DNA from: Cladosporium sp. IMV 00045
Lineage: Eukaryota > Ascomycota > Dothideomycetes > Cladosporiales > Cladosporiaceae
Direction: 5' to 3'
DNA: 64,000 bases
Assembly: GCA_001931905.2 (NCBI GenBank)
Contig: MSJI02000925.1
Coordinates: forward strand, 47,716-111,715
In this document: in pieces, positions 9,782-21,198 of the stretch
How positions within the stretch are numbered: position 1 is the first letter of the stretch
Layout: every line of letters starts with the position of its first letter
The notes under the pieces: model-generated
Told to the model about the DNA's origin: nothing
Seen by the model: only the letters and a program-made list of their open reading frames with translations
The model's database searches: none
Translations under genes and position numbers: made by a program

Positions 9782-10870
9782 TCAGGTGTAGGTGCTGCCC
9801 GCGGAAGTCGGCATGGGCCAGTCGTCTTCCGTGATGCTGGACCAGAATATCCAGATCATGACGACGGAGAGGAGGGTGAAGAGGGTCGAGAAGAAGCCGC
9901 CGTTGATCGCACCGTTGGAGCCATTGCAGATGTGCACGCTGATCACGTACTGGAAAATTTGACTGATCGCGAAAAGAAGACCGGCAGCTCCGAGGTAGAC
10001 TAGAGAAGAGTTAGTTTGGATGTCACAAGGATAAACAGAGAAAAATCACGATGACTTACGCATTGGTCGAACTTCTCCAAGAATGCGGAGGACAAGCACT
10101 GCCTCGAGCACGAAGAAGACAACAATGAAAATGAGAGGCACCAGCTGGTACAAGGTGTAAAGAGCATACGCCCTGTTGTTCGGGTCGGTCACAGTGTCCT
10201 GCCAGTAATCGGTGAAGGCGAAACCAGTGTCAAGCGCAATGTATCCGGTGCCGACGAAGAGAGCCGCCGCAGAGCCGAAGATGAGGCCAATGGACGCAAT
10301 TGTACCGTCGTCGATGATTTGGTATCCGACCACGGCGTTCATAAGAAGGATCCAGAGAGTCGCTACGATTGCCGCAATGTGAATGGCCGTGAAAGCTATG
10401 CGTACTGTGCCGCTGAGTGGGAACCAGCCGATGGTGAAGATCTCGCATATCGAAATTATGATGTATCCTAAGAGGAAGAGCTGCATTTCTCTGGGTGAAT
10501 GCGTTAGTTTCTGGTGATCCGCCGTGCTTGGAAGAATGACATGTAGCTTACCTCCTGCCGACAGCCGCTCGCTTCATGTTAGATCGCATGAGCAGGTACA
10601 GCGAGGTCAAGATTGCGAGACCCGCGCATAGTATTGACCCTGGCAGGGGGTCAGTGGTGTCCAACAATCACATTCACAGCTTGTGTATTCCATACCCAAG
10701 TTTGCCAGATTCCTGCCACCGCCCAAGTTGATTCCCTCCAAGTCACAGCCGCCGAAGCCAGAGCCGTCGCGCGATGGGGAGCCAGCGAACAAGTTGCATA
10801 CCGGAAGCGTGGCGTGTATGCTGCCGGTGTCGCGACAGAAGTCATGAAAGTTGCCGTACGCAGTCGACAT
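9782..10870 (-). CDS. CHS7: chitin synthase export chaperone CHS7
   Basis: Four exons: 10696..10870, 10552..10639, 10060..10490 and 9782..9999. All introns have clean signals (GTATGG, GTAAGC and GTAAGT donors, CAG or TAG acceptors), and the product is 303 aa, the family's usual length. The protein begins MSTAYGNFHDFCRDT, continues with a Cys/Gly-rich N-terminus and then has about seven membrane segments, including the family's MQLFLLGYIIISICEIFT and YIALDTGFAFTDYW. It ends SSITEDDWPMPTSAGSTYT. CHS7 is an ER membrane protein that lets chitin synthase III (Chs3 class) fold and leave the ER, so it acts in cell-wall chitin deposition. Family and structure are typical, with no oddities. Confidence 0.95.
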
Positions 10871-11462
10871 AGTTGCGGCGATGTGCTGTGACGCGCGCGG
10901 GCGTGATCAGCAGAGTTGCTGGGTCGGTCCACAGGTCTGTTCGGTCGGGTCGGTCGGTAGAAGTCGAGTCGGTCAGTGCGAGCGAGCGAGCTGCGGGAGC
11001 TGAAGGTCGTGAGATGGACACCTCTGGGAGTCGTCGCGAGGAAGACGTGAGGTTGAGGATAGTGTCTAGCGACGGAAGAGGCCTTAGGATCTGCTGTTCC
11101 TCAGGTTGTGGTGCCGGGTCGCAGAGGAGAGGGAAGAGGACGAGGGTTGGTGCACACACTCACGCACGACACTCCTATGGCACGCCGGCAGCGTTTCTCA
11201 AACGCCTGCTTGCCTGTGAGAGCAAACCCCAAGCTTGGGCTCGGACACGGGAGCCCCAACACTGGCGCTAAAAACGCACTATTAACGTCTAAAACTTTCC
11301 AAGAAATACAAGGAATATGAACTGATGATGATTGTGCTTGTATGTGTTGAGGGGAAAAAACGACGAGCAGTCAATGTCAAGTGTCAGATACAGCACAAGA
11401 TACAAAATCAGCATTGCCAAACCAAAGGATCCGATCCATCCATCACCGCTATCAATGATGTA
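10871..11462. promoter_or_regulatory. CHS7 upstream region
   Basis: About 590 bp upstream of the CHS7 start. It contains short tandem GGTC/GTCG-rich and GAGC-rich stretches (about 10917-11000). Open frames on the plus strand here are compositional artefacts. The first duplicated unit starts at its downstream end. Confidence 0.4.
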
Positions 11463-12486
11463 TCGGCTTATGCACAGCCCTGCCAAAATGCTGGCAGAGC
11501 TGGCATCCTGGGCAATCCTGGCAGCTGGTCGCGAGCACTTCCTTGGAAATGATGTTCCGCGCGCTAATAAGGTTCGGCCTGGGCTCCCAAGGTGGAAATG
11601 AAGCCAAAACCGAACCGTTGCTCGCTGCGACACCGTGCAGATCGTAGGATCCGCGCCTGTTCAACGAGCATCACGGCCCTGTGGTCATGGTCATCATCGT
11701 GCTGCCAGCCACTGAGCCACTTGGAATCTTTGCTTCTTTGCTTCTTCCGCCAATGCACACGCCAGCTCCGTGTCATGGTTGCACATCTGCATGCAGCTTC
11801 GCGCTCCCGTGGCATCACACACAACATGCCCGTCTGCAGAGAGGTGTCATGATGCGGTACGGATGGGAGCATCCCTCTCCTGTTGCTTTGCAGTAAGCTC
11901 AGTAAACACATCTCGCTAAAGTTGCTAGTTTCTCGTCGCAATATATCATGCCGTCCAGCCGGGATGAGAGATCCAGTATATCTTCAGGATCTCGCCGTTC
12001 ACCCCACTGATCTACTGTGTGAAATATCCCGCAGCAAAACACTGTTTGGCCGAAGGCGGTCTCGAACAGTGTTGAATTATTGAAGCGTTGTCACAATAAT
12101 GGCTTCAGGTCTTTCTGAAGTATTTTTTGGTGAGACTCCTGACCCTCAAAGGCTGTATGTATACCATCTATGTCCTGGTCTTGCAACCGGACTGCAAGAA
12201 TGAAAGTAAAAATACCAAAGTAAACACAGTAGAAATCTACTTCGAGTCCAATGGCTCTCAACAGACATGAAAAGTAAGTAGTTGTACCGTCACTTGTACT
12301 GTAACACTGGTATGTCTGCATATTTTACTGTCATTTGGGTAGTCAAATGCTCGTATCATCACCTGTTGAGCGACGAGCAAAACACCTCGCTCTAGGTCCA
12401 CAGGTTTATTGTACTCCCCCAAATATTCCAGTGTTACCCAAGCCTCTGCTGCTGTCATGCCTCTAGTCTCAAGTTTCGTTCACAAA

Positions 12487-12660
12487 CTCAGAAGGTTCTC
12501 CTTCAAATCACCAGACCACAAATGCAAGAGAGCCATTCACAGTGTCGGAAAGGGCTCCTTCAAAGCATCACAAGCGATCTTCATCTCGCCCTGCATGCTT
12601 TCCTCAGCCTCCCTCAAGAACATGCCTCAGAACCAATCCTGCTATACTTTCGTGCACGTC
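12487..12660 (-). pseudogene. relic of the 3' end of a second GTPase gene
   Basis: On the minus strand, 12623 to 12537 reads LREAEESMQGEMKIACDALK and then a Pro/Phe-rich end and a TGA stop. This closely parallels the C-terminus of the unit-B GTPase (GEAEECMQGEMKVAYDALKE) and also the intact unit-A gene's own end (LREAEKCMGGEMKVAYERLK), which lies just upstream at 12700. Flanking non-coding sequence (12480-12560) aligns with the DNA just downstream of the unit-B gene. So an extra terminal-exon remnant sits behind the intact gene. No upstream exon of this relic is visible. Confidence 0.7.
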
Positions 12661-12699
12661 GAGTATGCCCTCTCACACAGTGACGCAAAGATTGATGCC

Positions 12700-15550
12700 T
12701 CAAGAAGACTCCGGGAAGTTCATCTTGAGTCTCTCATAAGCAACCTTCATCTCGCCCCCCATGCACTTCTCCGCCTCTCGCAAACAGTCGGCGAGAACAG
12801 CCCTCTGGCGCTCCGCCGCAGCATCATCTGACTCCGAGGTCTTGATGTCGTCGAATGCAGAGCAGATATTGGTGAAAGCAGAGCTCACCAACGCCAGCAG
12901 TCGTTTCTTTTGCCGCTTGTGTAGAATGTTCAGATCGCGCTCTGCTGCCGCGCAGACACCAGCCCAGACGCTGCCTTGCTTCGTGATTTCTACCTTGAAG
13001 ACCTTGTGGCGCATCTGGGGGAATCCGCATGGCGGAGCTTTTCGGCCTTGGCCGCCTATCGCTGACTGTTAGTCTTATTACTCTATGGCGTGGCAGCTGG
13101 GTGGGCGGTGTTGATGCTTACACTTGATCACGCGGACCTTTTGGTAGACAGGGTGCATCTTCCGCACCATGTAAGCTTCCTCGTCGTCGATAAGGAGCTT
13201 TTGTTTGATGTCGTTCAGATCATCAACGACATCGTCAATCCAATCTTTGATTTGGTCGCGTGAGTCCTGTTGCTGTAGCCGGATCGTTTTGTAGAACGCT
13301 TCAAGTTTCATCAATTGGCCGCTGGGGTCACCTTCGTTATAGTTAGCTAAGGCGCTTGAGATGCGATGAGGGCAGCTTACTTTTGATTCCGTCAATGACT
13401 CCCTGGCACAAATGCTCAACATCGCTTATGATGTCGGTCTGTAACTCGTTCGTCGCCGGGACCAGCTGTGCAAAAATGGCCTCAAACCTTTTGGATGCAA
13501 TTTTCTGCAGATCGCCAGTCATGTTGACCTCCTCCTTTTTGCCTCTCTTTTTCCGATATCCCTCGTTGTTCATCAACGAAAGCATGGTTTGGGGGGCCTT
13601 GAATATCTGCGCCCACTCATCGCAGAGACTCCCTGCTTTTGTGTTCCACGGCGTTTCAAGGTCCTTCAGTGGGCCTAGCACATTGTTGACGATGCTGGTA
13701 TTCATCTTAGTCCACGCTGCTTCCATCATGGCAGGAAAACGTTCGATTGGCGAGCGAACGTGACCTTCGATATCGGCTTTGAGATCTGCAGGTGCCCGGG
13801 TGCTGAAAAGTTGGACTCTGCTGAGGAGCATGGGAAGCTGGACGCCGTAGATGTACTTGACTTGTTTCAGACCCGTCTTGTTGGGAAATTCAGAGATCAT
13901 GCGACGTGCGGCGGGACCATTGGTCTCCTCGACAGACAGAACAGGCGCGTCGTCTGGGTAGTATCCTGCCTTGTGCCGTCTGTATGCTAGATTCGACAGC
14001 CATAGAACGGGGACGTCATCCACAAAGCCTGTAACGTCGCGTAGCTTTCGTTGAATGGTTTGTCGTGTCTTCGCGCCTCGTATGGCAATTCGCAAAGCCG
14101 TTTCCTCGCCGATTTTCTTGTGGACGGCCTTCTCTTCTAGGTCGTATTGGTCCCCGAGATCTACTTCCTGGGGAGTACCCCTCGCATGCCTGATTTCCAG
14201 CTTCGTAGCATTAAGCTGCTTTTTGAGGCTAGAGATCTCGTCCTGCAAGTTCTTGACATCTTCTTTCTGCCCGCGTGTGCCTCCGACGAACGTGTCATCG
14301 TCAATCTCGTCGCTGCATGTCACAAATACAAGTATATTCCCCTCGCCTTTGCCTTTGACCGCTTTGATCTCTTCCGAGACCACACTACCGCTGTTCGCCC
14401 GGGTTGCTTGAACGGTGACCGCCGCGTGCGAACATTTGTGAACAATCTTCCGGGCGATTGATCGTCGAATGTGATTATCAGATGAACCGGGTACATCGAC
14501 CAACGCGACACCCATCTTGCTGAGAGGATTCTCGAAGTGAATATATATCCCTCTGACCAAAGGCCATAGCGACACCGTTGATGGGTCGTCGTCGTCGTCT
14601 GTGCCGTCGCTGGTGTATGCAGCGAGTCTTTCCAAAAGTTTGGCGGCAGTATCGGCCTCAATAATAACTCTACTTTGCCCGTTTGTATGTTTGTTGATAG
14701 CGGCATCTGCCCATGCTGTAAGTCGCCGGGCTATTTTTTCGTCGTCTTCGGACTTGGCCGACTTCAAGAACCCTCGTGTGGCTCTTCTAGAGTTGCATTC
14801 GTCGTGGTCCGAGAAAAGCGAATGTATAGCTTCCACAACAGTGTCGCGAGTGTCAATGTCTTCCGGGCCCTCTGTGTCTTCGAAGTCGTCTCCTGGATTG
14901 GCTTCTTGGCTGGTTTCAGCACGATAAAAGGCGGCGAGCTCTCCCTTTAGAAACCTAGTCCTCTCCTCTGCAATGAAGAATTCGACCTCGGCACGAAAGT
15001 ATTTCTCTTGGCCATCGGCTGGTCCAGAATACTTGTGTGGCACCAAAGTCACACTGCTACCGGTTTTCCCCTTCGATGATGTCGAGTTAGTACAGCGACC
15101 CGAGGATTTAGAGCAGCTGAGACTTACGGTGACAGCGATTGTTTCGTGAAGTATCGTGTTTATGGTTTCACTCTTGCCTGCAAATTGTTATGATCGCACT
15201 TCACTCCACAGAAAGTAGGTGGATGACTTACCCGAGCCCATCGGTCCATTGACGCTCATTATGGTCTTGTCGGCTTTTCGCTCCAGGATGCGTGAAGTGA
15301 TATCGTCCACAAATCGCTTGATGCTGCTATTATCATTTGATGGGTCTTTGAGTGCATCTAAGAAATGATGGCAGATCTTGTCGAAGCCCTCGCCGAGCTT
15401 GATGAAGTTGCTGTCTAGATTCACTGACTTAGACATGACTTCCTGGGTGACATCGTAATGGATCTTGTCCGGAAGCGTGTCCGGCTTAATATCCTTGGTT
15501 TCCAGACACTCTAGCTTGCGCTTCTGTCCGGGTTTTGACTCGTCTTCCAT
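12700..15550 (-). CDS. large P-loop GTPase resembling nuclear GTPase SLIP-GC (unit A, intact)
   Basis: Five exons: 15232..15550, 15128..15177, 13381..15070, 13122..13331 and 12700..13055. All introns are GT-AG with CTAAC-type branch points, and the product is 874 aa. The Walker A motif GPMGSGKSET is assembled only by splicing exons 1 and 2. LWPLVRGIYIHFENPLSKMG and then DVPGSSDN follow, the latter a G3-like D-x-P-G. Coiled-coil-like stretches (around LQDEISSLKKQLNATKLEIR) and a long alpha-helical C-terminus complete it. I relate it to the SLIP-GC group of dynamin-like large GTPases found widely in filamentous fungi; this rests on motif order and is not proven. The N-terminus has a basic KRKLE stretch that could be a nuclear signal. 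The start is the first ATG, at 15550. Fungal function is unknown. Its counterpart in unit B shares the exon plan but only about 55% of residues. Confidence 0.8.
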
Positions 15551-16008
15551 AGCTATGGGTGACAATGGTAAAGGATGTGTAGAGCTGGAGTATGTGCGTA
15601 GGTGTGGGTGGTGGTAGGGGTGAGTGTAAGTGGAGTGTAAATGTTCAGGAGAAAGTCGAAGAAGATCGTGTTTCTATGTCCCTCGCTTCACACCATCTGG
15701 CTTGTGATAATGGTGCACGAGCACGCATGTGTCGTCTCCAGTGATGATCGTGCGGGTTGTGAGATGCGCACAAGTAAGGCAAGGCTGAACTGAAGTGAAA
15801 GTTCGCATGGAGCTGATTGCGTGCATTAGTGGGCATCATACTGTCGCACTGAGTGTAAATTGTTGTGCTGGTGAGGGGAGGGTGCTGTGAGGGAATGAAG
15901 TGAAATTAGACTTTGGCTTCCAAACAAGCTTACAATGACAACCCGCCGCCCTACCCAACCATGCACCGAGACGCCGTGCAAATGCTTATGGCAATACAAT
16001 ATTACAAC
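15551..16008. promoter_or_regulatory. GTPase (unit A) promoter and Rab gene 3' region
   Basis: About 460 bp. The part next to the GTPase start shows no clear similarity to the matching region of unit B, whereas from about 15900 onward the two units are nearly identical. The divergence boundary therefore lies inside this spacer. Confidence 0.6.
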
Positions 16009-16922
16009 TCAACAGCAGCCACCCGCAGCGCCCTTCTTCCCAGCACCTGCACCGCCTCCTCCGATGTTCACAGTCCTTCCTCCGCCGCCTGCACCAGGGC
16101 CTTTGACGCCACTTCTTCGGTCATTGAGATCGTACTTCCCCGCTTCGATGTTTTGGTATATCCTCTCCGACACCTCCAGGAAAGCCCTCTCAACACCCTC
16201 ACCGCTCTTTGCGCTCGTCTCCACGTACTGCATGACCTTGTTATCTCGGCACCATTCCTCCGCCTCTTCCTTCGTCACCTGTCGCTGATTGGGCTTCGCG
16301 TTGTCGGCTCCTACTGTTGATGAAGGCGCGAGATCGGATTTGTTGCCCACGAGAACCACCACGATGTCTTCCTCGGCTATTTGTCGTAGGTCGTGTAACC
16401 AAGACGTTACGCTGTTGAAGGTATTCCGTCTGGTGATGTCGAAAACGAGCAGCGCGCCTGATGCGCCTCGGAAGTATGATCGCGTGATGGACTTGTACGT
16501 CTCTTGCCCTGCCGTGTCCCAGAGTGATAGTTTCATGTACTTTTGTTCGGGCTCCTTGGGCTGCGCTGGCTGCCCTTTGCCCTTACTCTTGCTTTTTGGC
16601 GCATCGTTTGGTGAAGATGTGACGGGTTCGGACGAGGTGCCGGCGGGGTTGTTGATATTGTACTCCAAGCTTGCCGGTGGGCCTACGGGGACGATGCGAG
16701 ATCCAAATTCAACGCCGATGGTGACATCGTGGTGAGAAACAAAGCGGCCTTCGCAAAGGCGGATTGTGAGCTTTATCAGGCCGCATGGTTAGCTTATGCT
16801 GGGATTGCATGGACCGCTGGGGCGTGGGAGGATCACAGGCATACACTTGATTTTCCAGAGCCAGAGTCTCCAATCGTCACGATCTTGCTAATGAAGCTGT
16901 ATGGTTGGGTTGGTTGAGCCAT
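16009..16922 (-). CDS. Rab4/Ypt4-like small GTPase (unit A)
   Basis: Exon 1 (16845..16922) encodes MAQPTQPYSFISKIVTIGDS followed by GSGKSS, the P-loop. A 74-nt intron with branch GCTAAC separates it from exon 2 (16009..16770). The product is 279 aa. Motifs in order: P-loop GDSGSGKS, switch I TIGVEFGSR, WDTAGQE, NKSDL, ETSAK, and a Gly-rich tail ending in a double-Cys prenylation site. RSYFRGASGALLVFDITRR places it near Rab2/Rab4 and fission-yeast Ypt4, which act in endosomal recycling. About 45 extra residues, rich in Ser, Pro and Lys, sit between switch I and WDTAGQE; the family normally has about 12 there. Unit B carries an almost identical gene. Confidence 0.92.
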
Positions 16923-17251
16923 GGCGAGATGGAGATTGGAGCTGTGGAAGCTCTCTGTAGATGAGGACTCGCAGCTTCGGGTATCCAATCGGTAACTCAG
17001 ATCTTAAGTCAGATCTCAATCGGTATGTGCAAAGAAAGTCAGGTATCTTCAACGAGAGGGCGTCTGGTGCTAGTGGTTTGTAATAGGATCAGTACATGTA
17101 CTGTGTCGTGTGCATGGCAAAGCATCCTCCACCGAGATACCCTGGCGCTGGTCGGCGTTGGCTAGAACTGGGGAAGCGAGGGAAGCAACCCTCCGGGCCG
17201 AGATCGAGTCTCAGCCTCATCAAAGACAATTGACATCATGCAGGTCCCCGC
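16923..17251. promoter_or_regulatory. Rab (unit A) upstream region, truncated by gap
   Basis: About 330 bp upstream of the Rab start, almost identical to 22703-23031 of unit B, and cut off by the N run. Confidence 0.6.
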
Positions 17252-17271
17252 NNNNNNNNNNNNNNNNNNNN
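17252..17271. other. assembly gap (20 N)
   Basis: Exactly 20 undetermined bases. The sequence to the left matches 23031 and the sequence to the right matches 11463, so the gap sits precisely at the junction of the two duplicated units. This is what a fixed-length scaffold placeholder between contigs looks like. Confidence 0.99.
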
Positions 17272-18332
17272 TCGGCTTATGCACAGCCCTGCCAAAATGC
17301 TGGCAGAGCTGGCATCCTGGCAAATCCTGGCAGCTGGTCGCGAGCACTTCCTTGGAAATGATGATCCGCGCGCTAATAAGGTTCGGCCTGGGCTCCCAAG
17401 GTGGAAATGAAGCCAAAACCGAACCGTTGCTCGCTGCGACACCGTGCAGATCGTAGGATCCGCGCCTGTTCAACGAGCATCACGGCCCTGTGGTCATGGT
17501 CATCATCGTGCTGCCAGCCACTGATGGGCCACTTGGATCTTTGCTTCTTCCGTCGCCAATGCACACGCCAGCTCCGTGTCATGGTTGCACATCTGCATGC
17601 AGCTTCGCGCTCCCGTGGCATCACACAACACGCCCGTCTGCAGAAGGCCGTCATGATGCGGCACGGATGGAGGCATCCCTCTGTTGCTTTGCGGTAAGCC
17701 CAGTAAACACATCTCGCTAAAGTTGCTAGTTTCTCGTCGCAATATATCATGCCGTCCAGCCGGGATGAGAGATCCAGTATATCTTCAGGATCTCGCCGTT
17801 CACCCCACTGATATACTGTGTGAATATCCCGCAGCAAAACACTGTTTGGCCGAAGGCGGTCTCGAACAGTGTTGAATTGTTGAAGCGTTGTCATTTCAAC
17901 GGCTTCAGGTCTTTCTGAAGTATTTTTTGGTGATACTCTTGACCTTCAAAGACTGTATATATATCATCTGTGTCCAGGTCTTGTGACTGACTGGAAGAAA
18001 TAAAAGTAAAAATAAATAAACCAAGTAGAAATCTACTCCGAGTCCAATAGCTCTCAACAGACATGAAAAGTAAACAGTTCCACCGTCACTTGCATTGCAA
18101 CACTGGCGTGTCTGCATATTTTACTGTAAAATGGGTAGTCAAATGCTCGTACCATCACTTATTGAGTGACGAGCAAAACACCTCGCTCAAGGTCCACAGA
18201 CCCAAGGTACTTCCCCAAATATTCCAGTGTCACCCATGCCTCCGTTTCTCTCATGCCTCCGGATTCAATTTTCGTTCACAATCTCAGAAGGTGCTCCTTC
18301 AAATCACCATATCACAAATGCAAGAGAGCCCT
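17272..18332. other. non-coding left arm of unit B
   Basis: Matches 11463-12480. A 173-codon minus-strand frame (17373-17894) is interrupted in the other copy by a one-base difference near 12020 and by further indels, so it is not supported as a gene. A 66-codon frame in unit A (12258-12458) has an in-frame TAA at its counterpart here. Nothing else is seen. Confidence 0.5.
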
Positions 18333-21198
18333 TCACGGCGTCGGAAAAGCCTCCTTCAGAGCATCGTAAGCAACCTTCATCTCGCCCTGCATGCACTCCT
18401 CTGCCTCCCCCAGACAGTTGGTCAGAACGGTCTTCTGATGCTTCTCCTCAGCATCGTCCGACTCCGTAGTCTTGATGTCGACGTAGGCAGAGCGGATGGT
18501 CTCGAACGCAGATCGCACCAGGTCCATCAGCAGTCCTTTGTGCTTTTGGTGCAGCTCTTTCAGGTCGCGCTCGGCTGCTGCGCAGATAACAGTCCAGAGG
18601 TGGCCTGGCTTGGTGACTTCCGCCTTGAACGTGATTGGGCGTTGTTTGGGGAAACCGCAGCGCGGTGCTTTGTTGCCCTTTCCGCCTATGCAAAAGTTAG
18701 CGGAAAACACAGCCGTGGTAGGACGTTGATATGCATAACTTACCCTTGATGATACGAACTGTCTCGTAGGCCGAGCGCATAGCCTTTGCCATATATGCTT
18801 CCTCGTCGTCGAGAGTAGCTTTGACCTTGATGTCGTCTAGGTCATCGACGAGTGCCTGCATCCAGTCCGCAATTTCGTCGCGTAACCGACCGCGTTCGAT
18901 GTTGATTACATCGTAGAAGGGGTCGAGCATCATCAGTTGGCCGCTGGGATCGCCTGTAGACGAGTCAGTATGGAACTTCGAGGATCGATTTGTATTACTC
19001 ACATGTGATTCCGTCAATCATTCCATCAGTCAACATCGGCAATCAGATCGGGTTCAGCATTCCTTGTCACTGGAAGGAGCCTCGCGAAGTTTTTGTCGAG
19101 TCGTCCGGTGGAGATGCTCTGCAACTCATTGGCCAGGTTCACTTCTTTTCTCTTCGTCGTTCCGCGACGGCGGCCACCGCGATTCATCAGCCAGAGCAGC
19201 TCGGAAGATTTGGCAAACTCATCTGCCCAACGATCTCATAGCTTCTCGGCCTTTGGAATCCAGTTGCTCTCTTCGTCCCTTATCGGAGTGAGGATGTAGT
19301 CATTAGTTGCGCTCTTGATCTTGGTCATGATTTTGCCCAACAAATCCGGGTAACGATTCAGGGGCGAGTCAACAAATCCTTCAATGTCCGCTTTGAGGTC
19401 TGCAGGAGCTCTGGTACTGAAGAGTCGAACTCTGCTGAACAGCATGGGGGCTGACTGTTGTAGATGTGCTCCATCTGCCTCATCCTGGAAGCATTGGGAA
19501 ACTCCGAGATCGTGCGACGAATGGCAGGGCCATTGGTCTCCTCCACCGTAAGTGAAGGCGCATCATTTGGAAGATAGCCCGCCCTGTGCTTCCGATACGT
19601 CAGGTTGGACAGCCAGAACACCGGGATGGGGTTGACGAAGTTCGTGACATCGGCTAGTTTTCGCTGAATAGTCTCCCTGGTGTTTTCGCCTCGCATGGCG
19701 ATACGAAGAGCCGTCTCTTGGTCGCGTTTTTCTTTAAGTTGCCCGTTCTGCTGGAGTTCCTGACGGTAAAGCCTGAATCCATCTTCATCGCCAGCTGCAT
19801 GTGTCTGTTCCAGTCTCGTAGCGTTCAACTGCTTGTTAAGACCGACCGTGTCCGATCTCAGTCGCTTGACTTGCTGTCGCTGCATGAGCGTCCCTCCAAC
19901 CACGCTCTCATCCTCGATTTCGTCACTGTACGTGATGATTACCATGATTCGACCATCACCCTTGCCCTTTTCAACCTTTGCCTCTTTTGAGATTGAGTTA
20001 CCGCTGTTCGTGCGGCTTGCCGGTGCAATGATTGCTGTGTGTGAAGCAAGCCGAGCGAACTTCTGCGCGATGCCCCGTCGGATGTGATTATCGAATGACC
20101 CGGGCACATCAAGCAAAGAGACACCCAGCTTGCTGAGCGGATTGTCGAAGTGGATCGAAACGCTGGACACCAGCGGCCATAGCGAAGGCACTGGGATACC
20201 ATCGTCCTCCGTTGCTTCGCTTGTGTAGGCAGCTAGCTTGGCCAGCAATGTCTCTGCAGTATCAGCCTCGATGATCGCATAGTTGTTCTCGGCCGCGCAG
20301 ACACTTTTCGCGACAGCCGAATCTGCCCATGTGCCAAGTCGATTGAGTAGCCTCTGGTCTTTTTCAGATTCGGCTGATTTCAAAAACTTTCTCACTGCGT
20401 TTCTGGACTTGCACTCTTCACGGGCCATGAAAAGAAAGTAAAGGGCGTCCACAACAGTGTCGCAGACGTCGACGTCCTCCGCATCTTGGTCACCGCCATC
20501 ATCTTCGCCGTTTCCAGAGTCTGATGCATTCTTGGCGCGGTAGTACGCTGCGAGCTCAGTCTCGAAGAAATTCAATCTTTGCTTTTTCACGAAGAAGGTG
20601 ATCTTAGCGAGAAAGCGTTTCTTCTGATTGGCAGTTGGCCCGCAGTACTTGTGTGGCACCAGCGTGACACTGCTGCCTGATTTGCCCTGCGAGCATGTTA
20701 ACAATCCATGTATTCCTGGAAAGTACGCGACAGTTTGTAACTCACTGTAGGCGCAATCGTCTCGTGAAGTATGGTGTTGATGGTCTCACTCTTACCTGTA
20801 CTCTGTTAGCCAATATTATGTTTTCAACGAGGGTCAGTAGTGATACCTGAGCCCATAGGTCCGGTGAGGCTCATTGTGGTGCTGTCGACTTTCCGCTTCA
20901 AGATTGCAGATGTTACTCCATCAGCGAACATCTTGATGCTCCTATCTTCACTGCGTGGGTCTTTCAGCACTCCCTGGAATCGGTGGCAAATTCCATCAAC
21001 TTTATCTGAAAGCTTGATGAAGTTAGGGTCAAGGGCCACAGAGTTGGGCATGAGTTCCTGCTCGACATAGTGATATATCTTGCCGTCGCGGGCGTCTGGC
21101 TTGGCTTCCTGTTTGATCTCCTGTTTGATATCTGGTTTGAGGTCTAGCAACTCCAGCTCGTCTGACTTGCGTTTCGGCGCCATGCTGAGATTCGCCAT
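18333..21198 (-). pseudogene. large SLIP-GC-like GTPase (unit B), disrupted
   Basis: Same five-exon plan as the unit-A gene: exon 1 20847..21198, exon 2 20746..20795, exon 3 from 20686, exon 4 and exon 5 down to the stop at 18333. The N-terminal half is intact, including GPMGSGKSET across the exon 1/2 splice and LLDVPGSFDN. Exon 3 then has a missing base in the five-G run at 19446-19450 (plus strand), an in-frame TGA at 19236-19238 where unit A encodes Cys, and an ~8-base shortfall near 19018-19032. Exons 4 and 5 are open again and end EMKVAYDALKEAFPTP. About 55% of residues match unit A. A truncated ~520-residue GTPase could still be made, but the full protein cannot. Confidence 0.8.

Larger units (their letters stand above)
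11463..17251. repeat. duplicated unit A (intact GTPase + Rab4-like gene)
   Basis: About 5.8 kb that recurs as 17272..23031. The left end (11463-12080) and the right end (from about 15900, through the Rab gene and its promoter to 17251) match the other copy at about 96-98% by eye. The middle (about 12090-15900) is much less similar: non-coding similarity falls to about 85% and the GTPase protein to about 55%. The unit ends exactly at a 20-N gap. It may be one haplotype of the locus or the first member of a tandem pair. Confidence 0.9.

Noticed and set aside
12104..12130. Small hairpin followed by T run (CTTCAG...CTGAAG then T6) as an RNA gene terminator
   Set aside because: It is short, lies in untranscribed-looking DNA behind the GTPase and has no associated RNA gene; probably chance.
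12258..12458. 66-codon frame downstream of the unit-A GTPase (AWVTLEYLGEYNKPVDLERG)
   Set aside because: Same-length frame is visible in unit B but with an in-frame TAA, and the differences are not concentrated at third codon positions. Possibly a partner gene, but not supported.
17373..17894. 173-codon minus-strand frame in unit B
   Set aside because: The nearly identical DNA of unit A has a one-base difference near 12020 and other indels that break it; conservation here is simple DNA identity, not coding constraint.
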